Below, piece by piece: positions 1 to 8,430 of a stretch of DNA of 64,000 nt (the first letter of the stretch is position 1; the number at the start of each line of letters is the position of its first letter). Source of the stretch: Olsenella sp. Its GTDB lineage: Bacteria > Actinomycetota > Coriobacteriia > Coriobacteriales > Atopobiaceae. A program made the translations under genes and the position numbers. The stretch is taken from contig JALCMG010000003.1 of the NCBI GenBank assembly GCA_022648325.1, positions 124,001 through 188,000 on the forward strand, given 5' to 3'. The notes under the pieces were generated by a model that saw only the letters and a list, made by a program, of their open reading frames with translations, was not told the origin of the DNA and did no database searches.

Positions 1-1
1 A

Positions 2-2368
2 AGTGCCATGCAGTACCCTCCCCACGGGATTCCGGTGCTCCTCGTTGGGGATCATGGGACAGGGAAGGAATACCTATCCAGGCTTACCTTCGAGTACGGA
101 AGGAATGCAGGAATCCTCAACAAAAATGCCTCGTATATCTCGGTTGATGCGTCTCGGCATAGTAATGCTGGAACGTCACTCGAACGGCTAATCTTCGGAG
201 ATGGCAAGATACCGGGTTCTGTTGGTAACTCCCATGGGGGAGTCGTTTACATTCGACGCTTCGACCACCTGGATTCTGTCTCTCGAGATGCCATACTCCA
301 GAGGATTCGAGAATGCGAGACCGGTGCTCAGGAACAGGGGCGCACTGCGCGCTTCATACTTGGAACGAGTCGAGATATTGATAGCGATGCCGTAAAAGCA
401 ATCGCTCGGTCTATCCCCATCGTAATTAGGCTTCCGCGACTTTCGGAGAGAACGATGGAGGAGCGCACGCTCCTCGTCATGGATTTTCTCAAGAGAGAAG
501 GCCAGCGAGCTGCGTCTGACGTGGCAATTAGCCGTGGAGCGCTTAGGGCATTGGTCGCGAGTGAGTTTGAGGACAATGTAGACGGTCTCCGCGCATGCAT
601 AACCAATTGCTGCGCCAATTCGTACCTCAACAGGAAGGATGACCGTCTCGTCATTCAGACCTACAATCTTCCTCCCGATATCATCTCATCTCTGCAGACG
701 AGAGTCGACGACGACCAGCTTATTCCCGGTGGTACGGAGGATGCCTTTGACTCCCATCGGCGCGTTACCGGATTGTTTCAACAAATAGTTGACTCGTTCT
801 GTTCGTTTGAGGACGAGAAGCTCTCGTTTGACGAGTTCTTCTCTTCGGCAGTCGTGACTCTGAAGGCCTATGAAGACTACCTTGACTTCGACGACCAAAA
901 CGCAGATGAGCGTTCTGCATCCTACGAGCAGGTTATCGGGCCAATTGTCGATGAGGTTAACGAGTCATACGGCCTAGACCTGACGAGGAAGACAGCTCGG
1001 TTACTTTCGCACTTGGTTGCGTCTCAGCTATGGGCGGGAACCCCTTTGACATCATGGCGCCGGCACAATCGAGTCGCCTTCAAATCTCTTTGTGCCGAGC
1101 TCTCTCGCCGGTATCTCGTGGCTTCCTCTGCAGTGTCTCAGATTGACTCTAAGGTGAGACTCGCGCTGGGCGCGGAGATGGACGACCTTGTACGGGCAAT
1201 GCTTCTTCTCGAAATCTGTCACGTTCTCTCTTCGGGGGCCAAAAGGAGAGAGGCTCTAGGGGTTGTGATGTGCCACGGGTACTCGACTGCAACGAGTATT
1301 GCGGAGGCGGCCAACAGAATGCTCCACGTGCGAGTGTTCGAGGCAATAGACATGACCTACGAGCAGCAGTTCTCGGATGTGGCAACTCCGCTTGCGCATC
1401 TACTAGAGCGCTTCTCGTTTTGCGAATCCATGGTCATCCTCGTCGACATGGGCTCATTGGAGCAGGTCCTAGATGTGATTCCACGTTCTATTAGCAGCGA
1501 CGTGTACGTAATCACTGACGTGTCGACTGGCCTCGCCTTGGAGGTGGGGAGCATCCTTGCGAGCAAAGAATGTCTGAGCGACAAGCTTCCAAAGGTACTC
1601 GAAGCTGCATCCCCGAGCTATCGAGTGGCACGGTTGTCAAAAATGGGGGAGAAGATCCTTTTCTGCTCAGAGGCAGGAGTAGGCGCTGCCGAGAAGATCA
1701 GAAGGCTCATTCAAGATAGCCTTCCAGAAAGCCTTCCCGTATCTTTTGCGACCTGTGACTACAACGAGCTCGTGAGGGATGGAAACCAGTCTCTGGCCAT
1801 TGAGGGACAAAACGTACGAGCAATCGTTGGTACCATGAACCCCAACGTAACCTCCGTCCCATTTGTTGCCTTGGAAGATCTCCTGAGCCAGGGTTACTCG
1901 GATAAGCTTGATGCTGCGCTTGCAAAGTACTTGGACCGTTCAAGCATCTCCGCATTCCACTCTGCACTCTTGAAGAACCTTACGCTTAGAAATGTTGTTG
2001 AGTCCATTACCATCCTCAACCCAGAGATGCTCTACGTTGAGGCTGACAATGCGATTCAACGGCTCGCGCAGCTCAGCGGAAAGAAGATTGACTCGAGGAG
2101 AAGACTTGGTCTCTACGTGCATCTCTGCGGATTGATCGAAAGGCTTGTGACAAACAACTTTGTTGACTCATTCTTGGGGGAGGATGAGTTTGCGCGCTCG
2201 AACTCCGAGTTCATCGCCTGGTTCCGCGCCGCGTTTTCCGAGATGTGCCGACGCTACCGTGTTGAAATTCCCGTCTCGGAGATAGCCTATGTGCACAAGA
2301 TGCTAGAGACCGATGACGCTAGCGGGGAAGTTGCTCGCAGTAATCAAGCCTCATTTGAAGACGAGTGA
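2..2368 (+). CDS. LevR-like PTS transcriptional regulator (5' end outside window)
   Basis: The reading frame is open to the left edge, and the residues around position 8 (SAMQYPPHG) match an internal part of LevR proteins, so the N-terminal winged helix lies outside the window. Visible domains, numbered from the Met at base 8: AAA+ domain about 1-230 with Walker A GDHGTGKE (14-21); PRD about 250-400 (His335); EIIA(Man)-like about 415-520 (CHGYSTATS, His423); EIIB-like about 540-625; second PRD about 640-770 (His705). PRDs and EII-like domains let PTS phosphorylation tune such activators. Two key parts are degenerate: no GAFTGA loop is seen, and the Walker B acidic pair is replaced (VVYIRRFDHL). 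It lies directly before a mannose-family PTS operon and probably controls it. Confidence 0.85.
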   Translation, partial: SAMQYPPHGIPVLLVGDHGTGKEYLSRLTFEYGRNAGILNKNASYISVDASRHSNAGTSLERLIFGDGKIPGSVGNSHGGVVYIRRFDHLDSVSRDAILQRIRECETGAQEQGRTARFILGTSRDIDSDAVKAIARSIPIVIRLPRLSERTMEERTLLVMDFLKREGQRAASDVAISRGALRALVASEFEDNVDGLRACITNCCANSYLNRKDDRLVIQTYNLPPDIISSLQTRVDDDQLIPGGTEDAFDSHRRVTGLFQQIVDSFCSFEDEKLSFDEFFSSAVVTLKAYEDYLDFDDQNADERSASYEQVIGPIVDEVNESYGLDLTRKTARLLSHLVASQLWAGTPLTSWRRHNRVAFKSLCAELSRRYLVASSAVSQIDSKVRLALGAEMDDLVRAMLLLEICHVLSSGAKRREALGVVMCHGYSTATSIAEAANRMLHVRVFEAIDMTYEQQFSDVATPLAHLLERFSFCESMVILVDMGSLEQVLDVIPRSISSDVYVITDVSTGLALEVGSILASKECLSDKLPKVLEAASPSYRVARLSKMGEKILFCSEAGVGAAEKIRRLIQDSLPESLPVSFATCDYNELVRDGNQSLAIEGQNVRAIVGTMNPNVTSVPFVALEDLLSQGYSDKLDAALAKYLDRSSISAFHSALLKNLTLRNVVESITILNPEMLYVEADNAIQRLAQLSGKKIDSRRRLGLYVHLCGLIERLVTNNFVDSFLGEDEFARSNSEFIAWFRAAFSEMCRRYRVEIPVSEIAYVHKMLETDDASGEVARSNQASFEDE

Positions 2369-2376
2369 TGCCAATA

Positions 2377-2402
2377 GAAGTGTCGAAGAGAAGTGTCGAA
2401 GA
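2377..2402. repeat. Perfect 13-bp tandem duplication upstream of PTS operon
   Basis: GAAGTGTCGAAGA occurs twice head to tail (2377-2389 and 2390-2402), nine bases after the regulator stop codon. It lies upstream of the possible PTS promoter, so it could be a regulator binding site. A simple slippage duplication is also possible. Confidence 0.5.
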
Positions 2403-2426
2403 GTGCGATATGCGCACGCGATGAGA

Positions 2427-2456
2427 TTGCCGATTGTCGAAATGCCTCTGTAAATG
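2427..2456 (+). promoter_or_regulatory. Possible sigma-70-type promoter of the PTS operon
   Basis: TTGCCG (2427-2432), an 18-base spacer and TAAATG (2451-2456) give a weak vegetative promoter match. I saw no GG/GC -24/-12 sigma-54 promoter between the regulator and the EIIB gene. A hairpin with 7-bp stem (AGCAAGC/GCTTGCT, 2516-2535) sits between this site and the ribosome binding site. Confidence 0.3.
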
Positions 2457-2568
2457 ACATTTCTCCTTTTGCGTGCTGCTTTCCGCATTTTCCCACCCCT
2501 ATTTTCTATGTCACAAGCAAGCAGGCGAGCTTGCTCTCACGGACGTTTACGGGGGAAGGGAGAATGAG

Positions 2569-3057
2569 TTGAGCATTATCGCAGCAAGAATCGACAATCG
2601 CTTGCTCCACGGTATCGTGGCTACCCAATGGGTGCCAAGGGTGAAACCGCAGAGAGTGATGGTTATCGATGATGAGTATGCTGGTAATCCAACAAAGAAG
2701 GCCGGCATGCGTATGGCCAAACCCGCAGGCGTAGCGCTCTCCATCATTAGTGAGCAGACCGCGCGCGATCACTTTCGTGAGGGCAAGTACGATGACCACA
2801 CGGTCTTCGTTATTGTTCGTGACCCTCGCATTATCCTTCGGCTCGAAGAGGACGGGCAGAAGGTGCCAAGGCTCACGATTGGCGGGACCGTCTCCCCCCA
2901 GGAGGGGCAGGCGGCAATTCAGGTGAGCCGCCGCGCTTATCTGCTTGATGCCGACGTTCCCGTCTACTCATCAATTGCTGCGAACGGGACCAGCATAAAC
3001 GTTCAGTACGTGCCTGCAGACAAGGATGAACTACTGGATAAATTTATTAATCTCTGA
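2569..3057 (+). CDS. PTS mannose/fructose/sorbose family EIIB
   Basis: Cytosolic EIIB component that takes phosphate from EIIA and passes it to the incoming sugar. The product begins LSIIAARIDNRLLHG; His14 in RLLHG is the expected phosphorylation site. I chose the TTG at 2569, preceded by AAGGGAG, because it gives a 162-residue protein of the usual family length. An upstream in-frame ATG at 2473 would add 32 residues with no family similarity. It is the first gene of a tightly packed operon with EIIC, EIID, a ceramidase-superfamily protein and EIIA. The transported sugar cannot be told from sequence. Confidence 0.9.
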   Translation: MSIIAARIDNRLLHGIVATQWVPRVKPQRVMVIDDEYAGNPTKKAGMRMAKPAGVALSIISEQTARDHFREGKYDDHTVFVIVRDPRIILRLEEDGQKVPRLTIGGTVSPQEGQAAIQVSRRAYLLDADVPVYSSIAANGTSINVQYVPADKDELLDKFINL

Positions 3058-3073
3058 AAGGAGTTGGACGGTT

Positions 3074-3856
3074 ATGCAGATTGCGGTGTGGCAGATAGTC
3101 CTCATCACAGTAATCGCGTTCTTCTATCGTGTTGACCGACTCGGTACGCAGGTTTGCAACTACAACGCGGTTTTGTACTCGTGGATCGTCGGACTGATCT
3201 TAGGCGACGGAATGACCGGGCTCATCATTGGCGCATCTGTTCAGCTGATGTCTCTGGGAGTAGCCGCCCTAGCGGGTTCAAGCGTTCCCGACTACCCCCT
3301 GGCCGGCATGGTTGGCACGGCTGTCTGCGTGATGACAGGGCAGGACGAGGGTGTTGGCCTTGCCGTTGGCATCGCCGTGGGAACCCTTGCTGTCCAGCTT
3401 GACGTTATTGCCAAAACCCTCAATGTATTTATGGCGCATAAGCAGCTCGCATATGGGCAGGCGGGCGAGTATGAGAAGATGAAGCGTATCACCTTCATTG
3501 GTCCGCTGCTCTTCGGTCTCACCGATGCCCTCCCGATGCTCGTTGTCCTTGCCTTTGGCGGCGATGTCGTCAACGCTATCCTCTCGGTTGTTCCCGCTTG
3601 GTTTACGAAGGGGCTCTCCCTTGCCGGTGGGCTGCTCCCCGTTATTGGTATGGGCGCTCTTCTCACGTACATGCCGGCGAAGCAGTACTTCAGCTTCCTT
3701 GCCATTGGATTTGTCCTCTCTGCATACCTTGGACTTTCTATTCTTCCGGTTGCCATCCTTGGTGGCGCGGCGGCATACGAGGTTTACAAGAGCCTGACTG
3801 CTAAGTCTGCTAATGAGTCTGCTCTGGCGAATGAGGGGGGCCTTGAGGATGAGTGA
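3074..3856 (+). CDS. PTS mannose family EIIC permease
   Basis: Integral membrane component that, with EIID, forms the sugar channel of mannose-type PTS. The 260-residue protein has many hydrophobic segments and the family-typical stretch GASVQLMSLGVAALAGSSVPD near the start of its first third. The ATG at 3074 is preceded by AAAGGAG at 3056-3062, which supports it over an upstream in-frame ATG. It follows EIIB by 16 bases and overlaps EIID. Confidence 0.9.
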   Translation: MQIAVWQIVLITVIAFFYRVDRLGTQVCNYNAVLYSWIVGLILGDGMTGLIIGASVQLMSLGVAALAGSSVPDYPLAGMVGTAVCVMTGQDEGVGLAVGIAVGTLAVQLDVIAKTLNVFMAHKQLAYGQAGEYEKMKRITFIGPLLFGLTDALPMLVVLAFGGDVVNAILSVVPAWFTKGLSLAGGLLPVIGMGALLTYMPAKQYFSFLAIGFVLSAYLGLSILPVAILGGAAAYEVYKSLTAKSANESALANEGGLEDE

Positions 3857-4694
3857 CGAGATGACCAAGATTCAGCCCGAACGGGAGAGCGCTGGAGACC
3901 ACCGCATCCTGACCGACCAGGACATCAGGAAGTGTGCTTGGCGTTGGTGCATGTCAGTCAACGGATTCAACTACGAGACGCAGCTGGCACCATCTGTCGT
4001 GTTTGCCGAAGCCGATGCGCTGAGGAAGATTTACTCAGATGACGATGAGGCATACCGGAAGTCAATAGAGAACTCTGCACGCTACTTCAATGTTACTCCC
4101 CCGGTCGCTGGCATTCTCCTGGGGGCTGGCCTGGCAATGGAGGAGAAGAACGGAACTAGCTCGCTGGAGGCCGTGCAGGACCTTAAAGTAGGACTGATGG
4201 GATCTCTGTCTGGTATTGGCGACGCAATCATCTGGGTTCTCATCCCCACAATCTGCGGGTCGATATCTGCGTACATGGCCCAGAACGGAAACCCGGTCGG
4301 CGCCCTGCTCTACGTCGCGGTTATGCTCGTCTGCAGCCTTGGCTTGAAGATTAAGAGCTGGGACTGGGGATACCAATTTGGAACCCAGCTGATTACAAGC
4401 CTTGCCGATAAAGTCGCCGCTCTTACTGAGGCAATGAGCGTGTTGGGGCTTACGGTGGTGGGCGCTCTGATTCCCTCCGTTGTTAAGCTGTCAACAAGCG
4501 TAAGCATTACGATTGGTGACGTCTCACTTGGTCTTCAGGAAGGCCTATTCGATAAGATTCTTGTTGGTCTTCTGCCTGTCTGCGCAACAGTGATCGTTTA
4601 CCAGCTCCTAAAAAAGGGTGTCTCTACCAACAAGATCATCCTTGGCATCATCGTCTTTTGCTGGCTTGGCGCCGCTTTTGGCTTTATAGGTTAA
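3849..4694 (+). CDS. PTS mannose family EIID
   Basis: EIID partner of EIIC in the membrane complex. The protein (281 residues) starts with a soluble part typical of EIID (RKCAWRWCMSVNGFNYETQ), has GLMGSLSGIGDAIIW in the middle, and hydrophobic segments at the C-terminal end. The ATG at 3849 overlaps the last codons of EIIC, which suggests translational coupling; ATG 3861 is an alternative start. Confidence 0.9.
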   Translation: MSDEMTKIQPERESAGDHRILTDQDIRKCAWRWCMSVNGFNYETQLAPSVVFAEADALRKIYSDDDEAYRKSIENSARYFNVTPPVAGILLGAGLAMEEKNGTSSLEAVQDLKVGLMGSLSGIGDAIIWVLIPTICGSISAYMAQNGNPVGALLYVAVMLVCSLGLKIKSWDWGYQFGTQLITSLADKVAALTEAMSVLGLTVVGALIPSVVKLSTSVSITIGDVSLGLQEGLFDKILVGLLPVCATVIVYQLLKKGVSTNKIILGIIVFCWLGAAFGFIG

Positions 4695-4742
4695 CGGGCT
4701 TGGCGGGATGGGTTTCTATTCCGTCAACGCTGGGGGTATGTA

Positions 4743-5966
4743 ATGAGGGTCTCTTCGACAAAGGTGAGCATTGCGCCGAGTGGGGTTTTCTATCTTGATG
4801 GTTATCTCAACGACGTTCGCCAGCTTCCGGGCGCAGGTATTCATGATGACCCTTATGCCATCATCCTGCTGCTGGAAGAAGCCGGAGAGCGCGCTCTCTT
4901 CGTTGACGTCGATGTGTGTCAGATTAGTCTTTCAAGAACTAAAAAGATGAGGGCTCTTCTCTCGTCATTGCTGGACGTTCGCGACGAGCTGATCGTCATT
5001 TCTGCAGTTCATAGCCATTCATGCCCCAACGGCCTTCGTGATGACAGTTCAATTTCTCATGACACTCCTGGTTACGAGGAGCTCGTGACTGGCCTTGTAG
5101 TCCAGGCGGCCTCTCGGCTTCCGGGGAGGCTTACCGAGGCCAAGTCTGAAATTCTTTCAACGAGAATCAACGGATGGTACTCAAATCGGAATGACAAGAA
5201 CAAGCCATTTGACGACCAGGCATTTATCGTTAGATTTGTAGCAGATGATGGTTCCGTTGTTGGTGCGATGCAGAACTTCAACTGCCACTCGACAGTCGTT
5301 GGGCCCTTTAATCGGCTCATTACGTCTGATCTTCAAGGGGCGGTCCGAGCCTTACTTGCGCCCTGGGTAGGAATCACGCCCTATGCGTTTACGGGCGCGT
5401 CTGGAGATTTGGGTAACAGGCAGTTCCGTAGGGGCGCTGGATTCGACGAACTTCAGCGGACCGCGGTTGGTATCTCGGCGGAGTTTATGAAGGGCTCGTT
5501 CGAGCCGGTTGAGCTTGGCGTGCCAACGGTCCGAGAGTTCATTCACGATGTGGACTATGACAACAGGCAGTACTTTGCGAGATACAAGGAGCTCTTGGAG
5601 AAAGCTCAGCAGACCCTTGCCAATGATTCTTCAACGGCAACGAAGAAGAAGCTGGCTCGGACAGAAGCGCGCAGGCTAAGCGAGAAGCTTGAGATTGACC
5701 ACGTTCGGTTTCCCATAGTAATGAGGGTCATCGACTTCGGAGGAATAGTCTTTGTTACCTTCCCTGGAGAGCTCTGCAGTGTCCTTGGGATGCGCATCAA
5801 ATCTATGTTTCTCCCCCGGTTATGCATTGTCATTGGGTACGCAAACGACGCTCAGGGATACTTTGTTCCTGGCGAGGATTTTGGGCTTGGATACGAGTCA
5901 TTTGTGACCAAGCTTCCTCGCGGTGGTATCGAATCTGTTCTTGACGAGTTTGAGGAGTGGCTGTGA
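4743..5966 (+). CDS. Ceramidase-superfamily (neutral/alkaline ceramidase N-terminal type) hydrolase, cytosolic
   Basis: The 407-residue protein resembles the N-terminal catalytic domain of neutral/alkaline ceramidases, metal-dependent amidases. Likely metal ligands are His90 and His92 (AVHSHS) and His183 (NFNCHS). The segment GASGDLGNRQ (219-228) aligns with the ceramidase GDVSPN nucleophile motif but has no serine there. It has no signal peptide, so it acts in the cytosol, and it is about half the length of secreted ceramidases. Its position between EIID and EIIA genes suggests that it hydrolyses the imported phosphorylated substrate, perhaps an amide; this is inference. Start ATG 4743 follows GGGGGT. 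Confidence 0.7.
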   Translation: MRVSSTKVSIAPSGVFYLDGYLNDVRQLPGAGIHDDPYAIILLLEEAGERALFVDVDVCQISLSRTKKMRALLSSLLDVRDELIVISAVHSHSCPNGLRDDSSISHDTPGYEELVTGLVVQAASRLPGRLTEAKSEILSTRINGWYSNRNDKNKPFDDQAFIVRFVADDGSVVGAMQNFNCHSTVVGPFNRLITSDLQGAVRALLAPWVGITPYAFTGASGDLGNRQFRRGAGFDELQRTAVGISAEFMKGSFEPVELGVPTVREFIHDVDYDNRQYFARYKELLEKAQQTLANDSSTATKKKLARTEARRLSEKLEIDHVRFPIVMRVIDFGGIVFVTFPGELCSVLGMRIKSMFLPRLCIVIGYANDAQGYFVPGEDFGLGYESFVTKLPRGGIESVLDEFEEWL

Positions 5967-6364
5967 GACACATAATACTTGCTTCGCACCATAAGTTCGC
6001 TGCCGGTCTCGCAGACACGATAGAGTTCATTGGTGGAATAAGCGAATTCGACGTTATCTGTGCGTATGTTGACGAAACCCCGCTGGACGTTCAGGTTAAG
6101 GTTTTGTTCGATGGATATGGCGTCAACGATGAGGTTCTCATTCTCACTGACATCATGCAGGGAAGCGTCAACCAGGCATTTGCGCCCTATATGAATGGGC
6201 ACGTGTTTCTTGTTTCGGGAGTCAATGTGGCATGCGCGCTCGAGCTCGTCCTTACCCCAGAGCCGCTAACATACGATGCGATTGAAGAGGTTCTGGTCGA
6301 GGCCCGAAACTCCATGCAGCTTATGAACAGGGTTGCTATTGAAGCAGCAGAGGGTGACGAGTGA
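5963..6364 (+). CDS. PTS mannose family EIIA
   Basis: Cytosolic EIIA that accepts phosphate from HPr. The product begins MRHIILASHHKFAAGL, matching the EIIA(Man) signature SHGxFAxGL, with His9 as likely phosphoacceptor. I chose the GTG at 5963, which overlaps the previous stop (GTGA) and is spaced well from GAGGAG at 5952-5957; GTG 5957 would add two residues. About 133 residues, normal for a stand-alone EIIA. With EIIB, EIIC and EIID it completes one full transporter. Confidence 0.88.
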   Translation: MRHIILASHHKFAAGLADTIEFIGGISEFDVICAYVDETPLDVQVKVLFDGYGVNDEVLILTDIMQGSVNQAFAPYMNGHVFLVSGVNVACALELVLTPEPLTYDAIEEVLVEARNSMQLMNRVAIEAAEGDE

Positions 6365-7041
6365 ACCCGTTAAGGCCCCATGCGCAATTTGAGCTAGGGC
6401 TTGTGGTGGTATGCGCGGGTGGCATGATGGACGGCTATGCCTTCACGGCTCATGACCAGGTATTCGCAACGGGGCAGACGGGGAATGTCGTGCGTCTGGC
6501 ACTTGCGACCTCTCTGCTGGATTCCTATTCCTTTCTCAGGTACTTCATCCCCATAGTCTCTTTTGTCATGGGCATCATTCTTTCGCGGTTGGTGTCGAGC
6601 AGATGCTTTCATGGAAGACAAGACCAAATGCAGAGCTGGGTTATCGATTTTGAAGCGATAACGTTTGCGGTGATAGGTGTCTTCTCGGATTACATTCCAG
6701 ATTTCCTGTCTGACTGCTTGATTGCTTCCTGCGCGGCAATGTCTTTCGAGAACTTTCGGGAGCTTGGGCAGGGTTCGCGGTATTCAAGCACGTATTGCAC
6801 AGGGAATCTCCGCTCTTTCTCAGAAGCACTATATGAGGGAACATTTGGACATAATCCGAGTGAGCTGCGGCGTGCGCTCCATTATCTGGCTCTGATTGGT
6901 TCTTTTTTCATTGGCGTGGTTATTTGTAGCAGCTTTGTCGAGAGAATCGGGAGCTCTGCGGCGCTTCTCATTTCCGTCACGTTCCTGCTCGCGAGGCTGT
7001 TTGTGGACGGATGGCTGTCGGGCGGTTTAGCGTCAGAGTAG
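6361..7041 (+). CDS. YoaK/DUF1275 family membrane protein
   Basis: Multi-pass membrane protein of unknown function. The signature near the N-terminus (AGGMMDGYAFTAHDQVFATGQTGN) is characteristic of the DUF1275/YoaK family. The length of 226 residues is normal. It starts with GTG overlapping the EIIA stop codon (GTGA), so it is translated as part of the PTS operon. A role in efflux or transport of a by-product is possible but not shown. Confidence 0.75.
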   Translation: MNPLRPHAQFELGLVVVCAGGMMDGYAFTAHDQVFATGQTGNVVRLALATSLLDSYSFLRYFIPIVSFVMGIILSRLVSSRCFHGRQDQMQSWVIDFEAITFAVIGVFSDYIPDFLSDCLIASCAAMSFENFRELGQGSRYSSTYCTGNLRSFSEALYEGTFGHNPSELRRALHYLALIGSFFIGVVICSSFVERIGSSAALLISVTFLLARLFVDGWLSGGLASE

Positions 7042-7069
7042 GCGAATTCATAGTTCAATGGAGGTTGTC

Positions 7070-7927
7070 ATGCGCATTGATGAGGTCATTGTTGCCGTGA
7101 AGGGGTACTGCCTGGGGATTTCCCCGTGGACGGGTGAGCTGATTGACGAGGCGACCACTCGAGACAAGATTACCTATGGCACGACGGAGAAGGAGTGTAC
7201 GGGAATCGTGACCTGCATCTGGCCGACTGCCGAGATAATTCGTGCTGCAATGGGCTGCGGAGCAAACCTGATTATCTCGCATGAGGCGCTGTTCTGGAAC
7301 CATGGTGACCGCCGGGACGTGATTGGTGGGACCAAAGCTTACGCCGAGAAGAAAGCACTGCTTGACGCATGGGGTGGCACGGTCTGGCGTTGCCATGACT
7401 ACATTCATTCGGGTGTTCCTATCGATGATGGCACCATGGTTGACGGTATTTTCTACGGCTTTGTAAAGAAGCTCGGTTGGCAAGGATATCGTGTGGGGGA
7501 TACCTCCCGCTGTCGTGACTATGAGATTCCGGAGACTACAGGGATTGAGCTTGCTCGGACGCTTGTAAAAAAGCTTGGGCTCAACGGTACTCGTATTACA
7601 GGCGATGCAACTGCGCTCGTACGGAGGGTTCACATTCCGAAACATGTGATTGGAAATTCGGCCTCCGATACCCATGAGATTAACAACATGGATAAGGAGA
7701 ACATCGATGCTCTCGTGACGATGGAGTTTATCGACTTCACAACCTGCGAATACGTTAGAGACGCAGGGATGCTCGGCGAAGGAAAGTGTGCTATCACGGT
7801 TGGACATTTCAATCTGGAAGAGCCGGGGATGGAACTCATCGCGGAATGGCTTCCAGAGGCACTTGGAACCTCTGAGGTGCCCGTCTGCTTCGTCCCAATG
7901 GGGGACACGTACCAGTATGTGTTTTAG
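7070..7927 (+). CDS. Nif3-like dinuclear metal centre protein
   Basis: Member of the Nif3/GTP cyclohydrolase-I type 2 family, which forms hexameric rings with two metal ions per subunit; its reaction is mostly unknown. Probable metal ligands are in ISHEALFW, CHDYIHSG and the C-terminal GHFNLEE. The ATG at 7070 is preceded by GGAGG; the upstream ATG at 7058 has no site. At 285 residues it is slightly longer than short family members. Last gene of the PTS-linked operon, so it may act on the imported compound. Confidence 0.75.
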   Translation: MRIDEVIVAVKGYCLGISPWTGELIDEATTRDKITYGTTEKECTGIVTCIWPTAEIIRAAMGCGANLIISHEALFWNHGDRRDVIGGTKAYAEKKALLDAWGGTVWRCHDYIHSGVPIDDGTMVDGIFYGFVKKLGWQGYRVGDTSRCRDYEIPETTGIELARTLVKKLGLNGTRITGDATALVRRVHIPKHVIGNSASDTHEINNMDKENIDALVTMEFIDFTTCEYVRDAGMLGEGKCAITVGHFNLEEPGMELIAEWLPEALGTSEVPVCFVPMGDTYQYVF

Positions 7928-7942
7928 CGTCATCAACAACAA

Positions 7943-7972
7943 GGCCTCCTCCCGTTGAAAGCCGGGAGGGGT
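7943..7972 (+). terminator. Hairpin between convergent genes
   Basis: The stretch reads GGCCTCCTCCCG, a seven-base loop, then CGGGAGGGGTCC, followed by TTT. It can end the PTS operon transcript and lies between convergent genes. Confidence 0.5.
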
Positions 7973-8019
7973 CCTTTGGGAAGAGGGAGGGCTGTATTAA
8001 AGCGCCGGGTGGTCTGGCT

Positions 8020-8430
8020 CTACTTCGTACGCTTCATGAAGCAGGAGACAAGCTCGATGACCAGGGCGATAAGACCCAGGATCAGCGTGATTGCAATGTA
8101 TTCGATGCCGCCGGACGACCCAAACATGGTGATGCCGGAGAGCACGTCGGCCAGGGTCGCGATGCTCGAGACAATGAACTCGAGGATGGCAACAACGATA
8201 AACACCACGGCAACAAGGTTGAGGATGTCCACCCAATCGCTTGGCACCAGCGAGTAGGCAAGTGCGCAGACGGCGCCAAGCAGGAAGCATGCAAGGACAG
8301 TTGCAGTGAAGTTGTTTGCCGCTCCGGCAGCGACGGCGTAGTAGATTCCGGTGACAAGCGACAGCGCACCACAGACAAGGCTGAGCCAAGCGCCTGCCGT
8401 CTGAATCTTGATTCCCTTGACCTGAGCCAT
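8020..8430 (-). CDS. Small four-helix membrane protein, unknown function
   Basis: The 136-residue product has four hydrophobic segments (about 12-34, 40-62, 66-90, 108-130) and ends in a short basic tail (MKRTK). I do not recognise a named family. Its ATG overlaps the stop codon of the GH3 gene (TAATG), so it was translationally coupled to that glycosidase and may assist it at the membrane. The interruption of GH3 upstream probably reduces its expression unless there is a local promoter. Confidence 0.6.
   Translation of the reverse strand: MAQVKGIKIQTAGAWLSLVCGALSLVTGIYYAVAAGAANNFTATVLACFLLGAVCALAYSLVPSDWVDILNLVAVVFIVVAILEFIVSSIATLADVLSGITMFGSSGGIEYIAITLILGLIALVIELVSCFMKRTK

Noticed and set aside
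8-2368. ATG at base 8 as the true start of the regulator
   Set aside because: The frame is open upstream and the residues at this point match an internal LevR segment, so the start lies outside the window.
2369-2568. Sigma-54 promoter before PTS operon
   Set aside because: No GG-N10-GC pattern with TGGCAC/TTGC-like boxes was found; only a weak sigma-70-type match.
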